Positions 1 to 6,126 of a DNA stretch of 8,327 nt are shown here, piece by piece. Location of the stretch: NCBI GenBank assembly GCA_018663565.1, contig JABJQE010000253.1, positions 1 to 8,327 on the forward strand, given 5' to 3'. The position numbers were made by a program, and so were the translations under genes. How positions within the stretch are numbered: the stretch's first letter is position 1; every line of letters starts with the position of its first letter. The notes beneath the pieces were generated by a model. The model was not told the DNA's origin. It made no database searches and saw nothing but the letters and a program-made list of their open reading frames with translations. This stretch comes from Phycisphaerae bacterium (GTDB lineage Bacteria > Planctomycetota > Phycisphaerae > Phycisphaerales > SM1A02).

Positions 1-43
1 CGCCGCAAGGAAGTCAGAAGCCACCCGCGGTACCATCGCCCCC

Positions 44-502
44 ATGCGAATGATCCTTCGCAATCTCGACCACGATCTGCTCGGCGCTGCTGTGCTCGAC
101 CAGAACGACACTCCGTCCAAAGTAGTGACGGACAGTAACCAAGTGGTTTATCTCGACTGGGAGCGAGCTCGGGACGACGATGGGCATTTGCGACGCTGCG
201 TCGCATGCGGTGGTGACACGCTCTACAGGCATCGACGATTTCCTCAAATCACTGGCTTCATCGCGGTCTTGGCGCTAGCACTCGGCCTTGGCGGCATTCT
301 TGGACTCGCCACAGGCTGGCCCGTCTTCATCGCCATGCTTATTGTCCTCGCGATGGACATCGCCATTCTGCTTTTCTCGCCTGAGACGCTCGAGTGTTAC
401 CAATGCCGCTCGTCGTTTCGTGACGTAGAGATCGCTACCTACCACAATCAGTGGAACCGGCAGCAAGCCGCAAAGTACTCGACTACTTCTTCTTCCGCCT
501 GA
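44..502 (+). CDS. Zinc-ribbon protein split by a two-helix membrane hairpin (hypothetical)
   Basis: This is a 152-residue protein of unknown function. Two CxxC pairs are visible, CVAC at residues 52-55 and CYQC at 118-121, spaced as the two knuckles of a zinc ribbon. Between them lie two hydrophobic stretches, about 69-90 and 92-112, which should form a membrane hairpin that brings the knuckles together. The segment LDWERARDDDGHLRRC before the first knuckle resembles small hypothetical proteins I associate with planctomycetes; that is recalled family knowledge, not a search result. The start is uncertain. ATG at 44 and at 50 are in frame, no Shine-Dalgarno precedes either, and the frame stays open to the window edge, so the true start could lie outside. 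The last 20 nt overlap the end of the convergent ABC1 kinase gene. Coding status is fairly sure; function is unknown. Confidence 0.75.
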   Translation: MRMILRNLDHDLLGAAVLDQNDTPSKVVTDSNQVVYLDWERARDDDGHLRRCVACGGDTLYRHRRFPQITGFIAVLALALGLGGILGLATGWPVFIAMLIVLAMDIAILLFSPETLECYQCRSSFRDVEIATYHNQWNRQQAAKYSTTSSSA

Positions 503-2171
503 CCTTGGACCAGAGGTTCTCAAGCAAGATCAAGAATGCGAAGAGAAAGGACACAAGGAAACCTACGAATCCAAAAATGCCGAGCAGTGATGTCTTCTCA
601 CCCCTTCCGGCGAGCACCAATATGGACGAAGCCATAATCATTGCCGCCACCAACACCGAGTAAGACAGTTGGCGGCTCGAGTGGTGCACCGTGCGTTCAA
701 GAGTCTCGAGCCCTTTGACATCGAGACCAATGCTGAACTTGTTCCCACCAAGACGGTCAAGAATGCTCGTGAGTCGACTAGGCAGTCGTTCAGCAAGGGT
801 GAACCACTTCCCAGCATTGCGTTTGAATCGGGCCTTGAGTGCTCGAATGGAGTATTGGTCTTTGATCAACTTCTCCACGTGAGGACGCGCGAAGCCCATC
901 AAATCAAAGTCTGGATCAATGTCCTCAGCGACACCCTCGATGGTGGTCAGTGCCTTAATCATCAGCACGATGTCTGAAGGGCAATGTAAGCGGTGCTTTC
1001 TCAGTCCGTCGGTAAATGCTCGAAGCATTGCAGACATGTCGACCTGCTCGAATGAGACACCAGTGAATTGATCGAGGAAGTCGTGCAGATCGCGGCGGAG
1101 TGCGCGACGGTCAACCTGATCTTCTGACACTTGACCAAGCGCCAAGAATGAATCGTAGAACCGATCGATATCACTTGATGCAATACCGTGAATCAAATTT
1201 GCAAGATCGACCACCGTCTCGTGATCAACTCGGCCAGCCATACCACAGTCGATGAAACACAAGCGGCCGTCTTCCATCAAGAAGAGATTGCCCGGATGTG
1301 GATCGGCATGAAAGAAACCAATCTCCAACACCTGCCGCAAGATGGTGTACGCGCCGTTGCGAACAAGTGACTCTCGCTGTTCCTTGGTGAGGTTGGCCGA
1401 CTTCCAATCAGTCAGCTGGACGCCCTTGATTTCTTCAAGGCCGAGCACTCGGCGACGAGTGATCTCCCAATACACTTTCGGGAACCAGGCCTGCTCACCC
1501 TCTTCCAAGTTTGATCGAAAGAGATCCGTGTTGCGACCTTCATGAACAAGGTTGAGTTCATGCTCAATAGCTTCCGAAAACTCGGTCACGACCCCAACCG
1601 GGTCGAATGGCAAGTCGTCGGTATGACGCGCCACCCATTCGGCCGCTGCTTCTAGTATTTCCACATCAGCTTGAATAAGTCGGTCAATACCTGGTCGAAG
1701 AACCTTGAGCACGACAGGCTGCCCGCCGTCCCGGAGCACGGCGCGGTGCGCCTGGGCCATTGACGCAGCGGCCATTGGCTTCTCATCAATCGACTCGAAG
1801 ATCTCATGTAGGTCTTCGAGATCTTCCTCAAGTTGAGCTTTGATCTCAGGCCAGGGGACTGCCGGAACATCGGCTTGAAGTTTCTGAAGCTCCTCGATGT
1901 ACTCGGGAGGGAGAATGTCTGGCCGTGTACTGAGAATCTGACCAAGTTTGATAAAAGTCGGACCAAGTTCTTCAAGAGCCATCCGCAATCGAGCGGGACG
2001 GCTTGCGGTTTCCACCTCAGGCTGCTCACCTCGCGAGAAGAGTCGATGCCCTTTCTCAAGAAGCAAATCAAGCTTGGCGTCTTCGAAGAATTCGCGGAAG
2101 CCAAACTTCACGAGAATCGAGAGCATCTCGCGGTATCGCTTGGCGTGTCTGACAAGTTGGAGTACCGACAT
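483..2171 (-). CDS. ABC1/AarF/UbiB-family atypical protein kinase-like ATPase
   Basis: This 562-residue protein has the normal length and architecture of bacterial UbiB/ABC1 proteins, which are membrane-bound ATPases supporting quinone (isoprenoid lipid) synthesis or distribution. The family signature KLGQ is at residues 75-78, and the alanine-rich nucleotide loop (AAAS) at 134-137. The likely ATP-contacting lysine is K156 in VVLKV. The ELNLVHEGRN segment is at 205-214, the catalytic loop HADPHPGN at 288-295, and the metal-binding IDCG at 307-310. Two C-terminal hydrophobic helices, about 503-521 and 528-550, end in a basic KVRRKKK tail, as in UbiB. The N-terminus (MSVLQLVRHAKRYREML) is typical, which supports the chosen ATG, although no Shine-Dalgarno precedes it. 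A TACCAT box lies seven nt before the ATG. The gene follows the helicase after 36 nt and is probably co-transcribed with it. Family assignment is firm. I give no ubiB symbol because the quinone type and the actual role are not shown here. Confidence 0.96.
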   Translation of the reverse strand: MSVLQLVRHAKRYREMLSILVKFGFREFFEDAKLDLLLEKGHRLFSRGEQPEVETASRPARLRMALEELGPTFIKLGQILSTRPDILPPEYIEELQKLQADVPAVPWPEIKAQLEEDLEDLHEIFESIDEKPMAAASMAQAHRAVLRDGGQPVVLKVLRPGIDRLIQADVEILEAAAEWVARHTDDLPFDPVGVVTEFSEAIEHELNLVHEGRNTDLFRSNLEEGEQAWFPKVYWEITRRRVLGLEEIKGVQLTDWKSANLTKEQRESLVRNGAYTILRQVLEIGFFHADPHPGNLFLMEDGRLCFIDCGMAGRVDHETVVDLANLIHGIASSDIDRFYDSFLALGQVSEDQVDRRALRRDLHDFLDQFTGVSFEQVDMSAMLRAFTDGLRKHRLHCPSDIVLMIKALTTIEGVAEDIDPDFDLMGFARPHVEKLIKDQYSIRALKARFKRNAGKWFTLAERLPSRLTSILDRLGGNKFSIGLDVKGLETLERTVHHSSRQLSYSVLVAAMIMASSILVLAGRGEKTSLLGIFGFVGFLVSFLFAFLILLENLWSKVRRKKK

Positions 2172-2207
2172 GGCCGGAATGGTACTCGCTCAGACTATTG
2201 GCAGACT

Positions 2208-3596
2208 TCAGTCAGACTTCGGCGGCCGGATACCGCGGCCCGGCTTCTGATCCTTCCCAATCGGCCGCGATGCACGCTTTCGGCGACCTGGGCCAGGTCG
2301 CTTTCGCGTGTCGTGACGAGCGTGATATCCACCACCAGGCTTGCCGCCAGCACCCTGCTCGCGACTGGGCCGCTCGACTTTACTCGGTCGAAATCCATCG
2401 ACCCGGGCTGGATCAATCCGAACACCGGCCAATGGGGCCATGGCGTACCACAGGTCCAGATCTCGCTCCCAGAGGAATGTCCATGCATCGCCGCGACGCT
2501 TCGTGCCATGCGAGGCTCGCCCCGCCCTGTGCACCAAGTCTTCGGCGGTGTTCGGTAGGTCGTAGTTCACAACAGTTCGTACACCTTCAATGTGCAGACC
2601 TCGACTGCCAACATCGGTCGACACAAGGACGTCAAGCTCGCCATTCGAGAACGACTCTAATGCGCGGCGTCGCTGGGCCTGCGATCTATCGGCATGGAGT
2701 TGTCCTGTCCGCAATCCATGGCGAGCGAGCGCTGAGGCCACCCATCCGGTTCGTCGTCTTGTGCGGCAGAACACCAAGGTGCGGCCGGCATTCTTCTGCT
2801 CAAGCAAATGCAGCAAGAGATCGATGCGATCACTTGGATGAACCATGGTCACGTGCTGCTCGACATGAGTCGCCGCGGTCGTATGCGGATGCGTCTCAAT
2901 ACGCACTGGGCCCGAAAGATGACGCTCGATGAGTTCCTCGGCATTCCGTGGCATCGTGGCGGTGAATAACAGCGTTTGACGCTTCGCTGGCATGCGGCTC
3001 AGAATCTTCCCAACCTGCGGCGCAAACCCCATGTCAAACATCCGATCAGCCTCATCGATGACAATGGACTGAATGGGAGTCGGATCGAGCGCTTCTTGCC
3101 CCATCAGATCGAGCAGGCGGCCTGGGGTACCAACCAAAAGATCGATACCGTCCTTCAACATGGTGATCTGTGGTTCAATTGGAGTCGTGCCGACCGCAAC
3201 TCCTGTTCGCAACACGGTGCCACCAGTGAGATGCTGAGCAACGGCCCCGGTTTGATCCGCGAGTTCCCGCGTGGGACATACAACAAGACCGCGAAGCCGC
3301 CCGCGAGCGGGGATTCGGCTGCCCTTTGCTGGCCGGTCATCGAGAATTCGCTGCAGCACTGGCGCCAGAAAGGCGATTGTCTTGCCACTACCCGTCTCGG
3401 CTAATGACACCACATCGCGACCGGCCAATATCGTGGGAATCACCTGTCCCTGAACGGCCCGGGGGTATTTGATGCCTTGACGAGCGAGGGCGTCGACGAA
3501 TTGGGGCGCGATTCCCAAACCAACAAATGAATCCTCAGTCGACAATCTCTGTTGTTTTTCCGAAGTTCTCTGGTCCGAGGGTGGGGTTGATGACAT
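2208..3596 (-). CDS. DEAD-box ATP-dependent RNA helicase
   Basis: This 462-residue superfamily 2 RNA helicase (counted from the ATG at 3596) unwinds short RNA duplexes with ATP, for example in ribosome assembly or mRNA turnover. Motifs run in order. A diverged Q motif (GIKYPRAVQGQVIP) is at 41-54, motif I AETGSGKT at 66-73, PTREL at 108-112, TPGR at 157-160, and DEAD at 181-184. Motif III is TAT at 212-214 instead of SAT. Motif IV (TLVFCRTRR) is near 273-281, motif V (TDVGSRGLHI) near 327-336, and motif VI (HRAGRAS) at 356-362. The tail from about 405 is rich in Gly, Arg, Lys and Pro, as in RhlE-like helicases that use basic tails to hold RNA. The frame is open upstream to an ATG at 3842, but those 82 residues look non-helical and unlike the family, so I start at 3596. 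An in-frame ATG at 3629 is the alternative. Family certain, subfamily not. Confidence 0.96.
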   Translation of the reverse strand: MSSTPPSDQRTSEKQQRLSTEDSFVGLGIAPQFVDALARQGIKYPRAVQGQVIPTILAGRDVVSLAETGSGKTIAFLAPVLQRILDDRPAKGSRIPARGRLRGLVVCPTRELADQTGAVAQHLTGGTVLRTGVAVGTTPIEPQITMLKDGIDLLVGTPGRLLDLMGQEALDPTPIQSIVIDEADRMFDMGFAPQVGKILSRMPAKRQTLLFTATMPRNAEELIERHLSGPVRIETHPHTTAATHVEQHVTMVHPSDRIDLLLHLLEQKNAGRTLVFCRTRRRTGWVASALARHGLRTGQLHADRSQAQRRRALESFSNGELDVLVSTDVGSRGLHIEGVRTVVNYDLPNTAEDLVHRAGRASHGTKRRGDAWTFLWERDLDLWYAMAPLAGVRIDPARVDGFRPSKVERPSREQGAGGKPGGGYHARHDTRKRPGPGRRKRASRPIGKDQKPGRGIRPPKSD

Positions 3597-3648
3597 AGTT
3601 GGGTACTCATGCTCGGGCACCCAGACCATTCTGACCACCGCCACACGC

Positions 3649-3677
3649 ATTCTACGTGCCGTGACCGGTTTGCCCAA
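3649..3677 (-). promoter_or_regulatory. Candidate sigma70-type promoter for the helicase-ABC1 operon
   Basis: On the minus strand TTGGGC (3677-3672) is followed after exactly 17 nt by TAGAAT (3654-3649). Transcription from it would begin near 3642 and give a leader of roughly 46 nt before the ATG at 3596. It lies downstream of the long-frame ATG at 3842, which fits the shorter helicase start. The match is by eye; the -35 element is only a partial match to TTGACA. Confidence 0.35.
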
Positions 3678-3753
3678 GCCTCGACGCCACGCGTTATTGC
3701 TATGCCCAGAACGACCACCGTGTCGATGGCGTGGCTCAATACCGTCATGTGTC

Positions 3754-3789
3754 TTGGTACCGCCACCTGCTGCCGCGTTTATACCGCGG
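3754..3789 (+). promoter_or_regulatory. Candidate plus-strand promoter with an inverted repeat over the -10
   Basis: TTGGTA (3754-3759) is followed after 18 nt by TTTATA (3778-3783). The -10 element is bracketed by a perfect inverted repeat, CCGCG (3773-3777) and CGCGG (3785-3789). This could be an operator that occludes the promoter. Predicted transcription would begin near 3790 and run into the terminator at 3847. Both elements are partial matches and could be chance. Confidence 0.28.
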
Positions 3790-3882
3790 TTATCAAGGGG
3801 CTCGCCCGAGGAGACTAAGGAACTCGATTCCAAGGAAACCACCTGCGACGCCCCGCCACACAGCGGGGCGTCTTTTCTTTTA
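3790..3882 (+). ncRNA. Candidate small RNA or attenuated 5' leader
   Basis: A transcript from the candidate promoter above to the strong intrinsic terminator would be about 90 nt and contains no ATG-started open frame of useful size. A short hairpin (GGAA/TTCC around CTCGA, 3819-3831) precedes the terminator. The GGGGC at 3797-3801 could pair with GCCCC at 3850-3854 in the terminator's left arm, giving a weak alternative structure of the kind used in attenuators. It could be a free small RNA, or the leader of the gene starting at 3923. I recognise no known RNA family. The boundaries are inferred. Confidence 0.3.
3847..3882 (+). terminator. Strong rho-independent terminator, plus-strand orientation
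   Basis: A perfect ten-base-pair GC-rich stem, GACGCCCCGC (3847-3856) and GCGGGGCGTC (3863-3872), closes a six-nt CACACA loop. It is followed directly by a T-rich tract (TTTTCTTTTAT, the Ts starting at 3873). On the minus strand the stem is not followed by Ts, so it acts on plus-strand transcripts. It lies 41 nt upstream of the ATG at 3923, with no plus-strand protein gene before it. Confidence 0.88.
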
Positions 3883-3908
3883 TGCCCGATTCACATTCAC
3901 CCCTCTTC

Positions 3909-3913
3909 AAGGA
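3909..3913 (+). promoter_or_regulatory. Shine-Dalgarno deciding the start at 3923
   Basis: AAGGA lies nine nt before the ATG at 3923. It is the reason for choosing this start over the in-frame ATG at 3731, whose extension would read straight through the terminator hairpin. Confidence 0.65.
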
Positions 3914-3922
3914 CACAATCCA

Positions 3923-4627
3923 ATGTTCCCCCCCGCCCACGGAAGCTCCTCAAGCCACTCCTCTGGCAACGAATCTCCGGCTCATTCTCCTCTTGGTCCG
4001 GGTTTCGGCCTGGCCGCCATGCTTGCCACGCGATCGCTCATCACGGTTCGTGGCAAGCAGGCGACCGATGGCGTCACTGGATGGATTTACGGAACAACCG
4101 TGCAGGCATTGATCAATGAATTTGAGGCAGTCCCCTCCGCCTCATATCTCTTCGAGGACCACCGCATCGTTGAAGCCATGCCAGGCGCTCACGCCAAGGC
4201 AACGGCGTGGATGTGCCGGGTCAACGGGCCAATCGAACCGCGTGACGGACGGGCTATCTGTGCTGCCGTCGCGCGGGGCGAAACGCCGATGGACTTTGAA
4301 ATCCGGGCAGACCTGTTTCTGAGCGCGCGTCCTCAGGGCATCATGTTTACAACCTCCGACAACGGCACGGTGCTGGCCATCGCCGCCACTCTCTTGCGAC
4401 AACACGCCGCCGCCGCGCTCCAGCGACGACCCGCTGACATTGCATCCCCAGATCGTGATGTTGTGGCCGCCCTACTCGACCGCGACGGTATGTCGCTGCG
4501 TGGTCTCGAAACCGAACGATTCCCAGGATTCCTCGATATCGGTATCGCGGGCGTCGCAAGCGAGGCCAATCCGGCTACCCGGAGCGTCATCTACGATCGT
4601 GTTACAAGGACGTGGCATACGGAATAG
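3923..4627 (+). CDS. Unrecognised 234-residue soluble protein
   Basis: I do not recognise this protein. The first 32 residues are rich in Ser, Pro, His and Gly and look disordered. From about residue 33 a folded domain seems to begin (LATRSLITVRGKQ), with mixed alpha/beta character to the C-terminus. I see no signal peptide, membrane helix, nucleotide-binding loop or metal-ligand cluster; only two cysteines occur (WMCRVNG and AICAAV). An alanine-rich helix (about LAIAATLLRQHAAAALQRR) sits past the middle. A start at 4019 (M33) would remove the low-complexity head, but only the ATG at 3923 has a Shine-Dalgarno. The gene lies downstream of a strong terminator and 113 nt before atoE on the same strand. 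Its regular coding character argues for a real gene. The product is cytoplasmic by default, and I can offer no function. Confidence 0.72.
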   Translation: MFPPAHGSSSSHSSGNESPAHSPLGPGFGLAAMLATRSLITVRGKQATDGVTGWIYGTTVQALINEFEAVPSASYLFEDHRIVEAMPGAHAKATAWMCRVNGPIEPRDGRAICAAVARGETPMDFEIRADLFLSARPQGIMFTTSDNGTVLAIAATLLRQHAAAALQRRPADIASPDRDVVAALLDRDGMSLRGLETERFPGFLDIGIAGVASEANPATRSVIYDRVTRTWHTE

Positions 4628-4702
4628 TGGGTCGGTCGCCGCACCGGGCCATCGGCGATGCTCAACTCATACTCACATCCCCGGGGTGGGGCCTGACCCT
4701 TT

Positions 4703-4721
4703 GCCTCTCGCGCGAGAAGGC
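4703..4721. promoter_or_regulatory. Candidate operator palindrome upstream of atoE
   Basis: A perfect ten-nt palindrome, CTCGCGCGAG (4707-4716), is extended on both sides to GCCT and AAGGC with a one-nt bulge, giving a 19-nt imperfect inverted repeat. It ends about 19 nt before the atoE ATG. If transcription starts at or close to that ATG, the repeat would overlap the -35 region, a usual repressor position. It could instead be a small RNA hairpin or chance in GC-rich sequence. Confidence 0.3.
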
Positions 4722-4728
4722 CACGCTG

Positions 4729-4734
4729 TACTCT
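4729..4734 (+). promoter_or_regulatory. Candidate -10 element for a leaderless atoE transcript
   Basis: TACTCT, matching the TANNNT -10 pattern, ends six nt before the atoE ATG at 4741. No Shine-Dalgarno lies at a usable distance; the only GAAGG is about 20 nt away. Transcription from this box would begin at about the A of the ATG. No good -35 element is seen. Confidence 0.25.
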
Positions 4735-4740
4735 CCACCC

Positions 4741-6126
4741 ATGATTCAACGCATCGGCAGCATGGTGACAGCGGTATTCAGACGCATCGTCCCGGACCCA
4801 CTGGTCATTGCGATTGCCCTGACCATTGGCGTCTTCCTCGCAGCCATTCTCTTTGGTCAGTTCCCACCCGAGGTTGCCGGACCGATCGATCGCTCCACGT
4901 GGCTGCTGGACTCCTGGCGAGGCGATGCCGGCTTGTGGAAACTTCTAGATTTCTCAATGCAGATGTGCCTCATTCTCCTTGGCGGGCACGTACTCGCCGA
5001 AGCGCCGATGGTTCGCCGTCTGCTCAGTCACATCGCCGATTTTCCACGATCAGCACCCGCGGCCGCAGCCCTTGTTGGATTGGTGGCAATGCTGCTCGGA
5101 CTCGCCAATTGGGGTCTTGGTCTAATTGGAGGCGCGGTGCTCGCGAGAGAAACTGGACGATCACTCGCTCGTCGCAACATCACCGTTCACTATCCACTCC
5201 TCGCAGCTGCAGGCTACACCGGACTGCTCGTGTGGCACGGGGGCTTCTCAGGCTCTGCCCCGCTGTCTATGACAACCGCTGCTGGCGCTACAAAAGTACT
5301 GCCAGAGGGCATCGTCGGCAGCGGTGCAATAACACCACTGACCTCCACGATCCTCTCACCATCTAATCTGCTCATCACTGGCGGACTACTCGTCATCGTG
5401 CCATCCCTGCTGTGGTTGATATCGCCCCGACCAACCGACGCCCAGCCCATCAGTACGTTCCTCCCTGAGCAAGATCCGCAGACACCAGTAAACCCCACAA
5501 TTGAGACGATCCCCGACTGGCTCAATCACTCACGCCTCATGACCACGCTACTCGGGCTTGGCCTCCTAGCAGCCGCAATCGGCTCAACAGTACACAGCGG
5601 CGTCGACAGACTGGGGCTCAACGACGTCATCATGTACTTGCTCGCCGCAGCGCTACTCGTGCAACGCTCGCCAAACTCGTTCATGACCGCAGCCGCCCGA
5701 GCAGCTGCAGGTTGCGCAGGCATCATCGTGCAATTCCCGCTCTACGCTGGCATCATGGGCATCATGGTGGCCTCGGGCCTTGTGCAAATGCTCACTAGTG
5801 GCATGCTCGCACTCGCATCACCAGCAACCTTGGAATTCTGGACCATGGTGTCGGCGGGCATTGTCAATATTCTCGTGCCCAGCGGCGGCGGTCAGTGGGC
5901 GGTGCAAGGGCCGATTGCATTGACCGCCGCGCAAGAGTCTGGAGTCAGTACGAGTTCGATGGTGATGGCCGTTGCCTATGGCGATGAACTCACCAACATG
6001 CTGCAGCCGTTCTGGGCCTTGCCACTCCTTGCCGTGACAGGCGTGCGTGCTCGTGACATCGTTGGTTACACCGCGATTGTCATGGTCGTGGCCGGCTCCT
6101 GGATGTCGCTCTGGCTCCTGATGTAA
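4741..6126 (+). CDS. atoE: AtoE-type short-chain fatty acid transporter
   Basis: This 461-residue inner-membrane transporter belongs to the short-chain fatty acid transporter family (Pfam SCFA_trans; E. coli AtoE, thought to take up short-chain fatty acids such as butyrate or acetoacetate). It matches AtoE along its whole length. RRIVPDPL is at 14-21, NWGLGLIGGAVLARE at 123-137, HGGFSGSAPL at 166-175, FPLYAGIMGIM at 332-342, VPSGGGQWAVQGP at 379-391, and GDELTNMLQPFWALP at 414-428. About ten or more hydrophobic segments are visible, with a hydrophilic linker near 229-262. The frame is open back to 4612, but the extra 43 residues would overlap the preceding gene and do not resemble the family, whose N-terminus matches MIQRIGSM. 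No ato acyl-CoA genes are adjacent, so the substrate is inferred from family only. The stop codon abuts the stop of the convergent flavoprotein gene. Confidence 0.95.
   Translation: MIQRIGSMVTAVFRRIVPDPLVIAIALTIGVFLAAILFGQFPPEVAGPIDRSTWLLDSWRGDAGLWKLLDFSMQMCLILLGGHVLAEAPMVRRLLSHIADFPRSAPAAAALVGLVAMLLGLANWGLGLIGGAVLARETGRSLARRNITVHYPLLAAAGYTGLLVWHGGFSGSAPLSMTTAAGATKVLPEGIVGSGAITPLTSTILSPSNLLITGGLLVIVPSLLWLISPRPTDAQPISTFLPEQDPQTPVNPTIETIPDWLNHSRLMTTLLGLGLLAAAIGSTVHSGVDRLGLNDVIMYLLAAALLVQRSPNSFMTAAARAAAGCAGIIVQFPLYAGIMGIMVASGLVQMLTSGMLALASPATLEFWTMVSAGIVNILVPSGGGQWAVQGPIALTAAQESGVSTSSMVMAVAYGDELTNMLQPFWALPLLAVTGVRARDIVGYTAIVMVVAGSWMSLWLLM

Larger units (their letters stand above)
3597..3922. other. 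Divergent intergenic region between the helicase and the 234-aa protein
   Basis: This 326-nt stretch holds no convincing protein gene. It separates two divergently transcribed genes. On the minus strand there is a promoter-like pair serving the helicase. On the plus strand there is a second promoter-like pair with an inverted repeat across its -10 element, then about 60 nt of unassigned sequence, then a strong intrinsic terminator, then a Shine-Dalgarno and the ATG at 3923. Short open frames across the region (for example 3609-3818 on the plus strand) have no recognisable product and no good ribosome binding site. Confidence 0.7.

Noticed and set aside
1833..2932. Plus-strand open frames of about 240 residues opposite ABC1 and the helicase
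   Set aside because: They are antisense shadows of strongly conserved minus-strand genes, with no recognisable product.
3609..3818. 69-aa small gene in the divergent intergenic region
   Set aside because: It has no Shine-Dalgarno, is His/Thr-rich without structure, and overlaps both candidate promoters.
3815..3840. tRNA-like T arm (GGAA, CTCGA, TTCC)
   Set aside because: The loop is five nt, not seven, the TTCRA pattern is missing, and no acceptor or anticodon arm can be built around it.
3597..3842. 82-residue N-terminal extension of the helicase
   Set aside because: The extension is unlike helicases, spans the candidate promoter regions of both directions, and lacks a ribosome site; the domain begins soon after the Met at 3596.
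3731..3922. 64-residue N-terminal extension of the 234-aa protein
   Set aside because: It would translate through the terminator hairpin and T tract; the ATG at 3923 has a Shine-Dalgarno.
4612..4740. 43-residue N-terminal extension of AtoE
   Set aside because: It overlaps the preceding gene, has no family resemblance, and the family N-terminus aligns with the Met at 4741.
4440..5366. 308-aa plus-strand open frame overlapping atoE and the gene before it
   Set aside because: It is in the wrong frame relative to AtoE, rich in Arg, Ser and His as GC-rich shadow frames are, with no domain.
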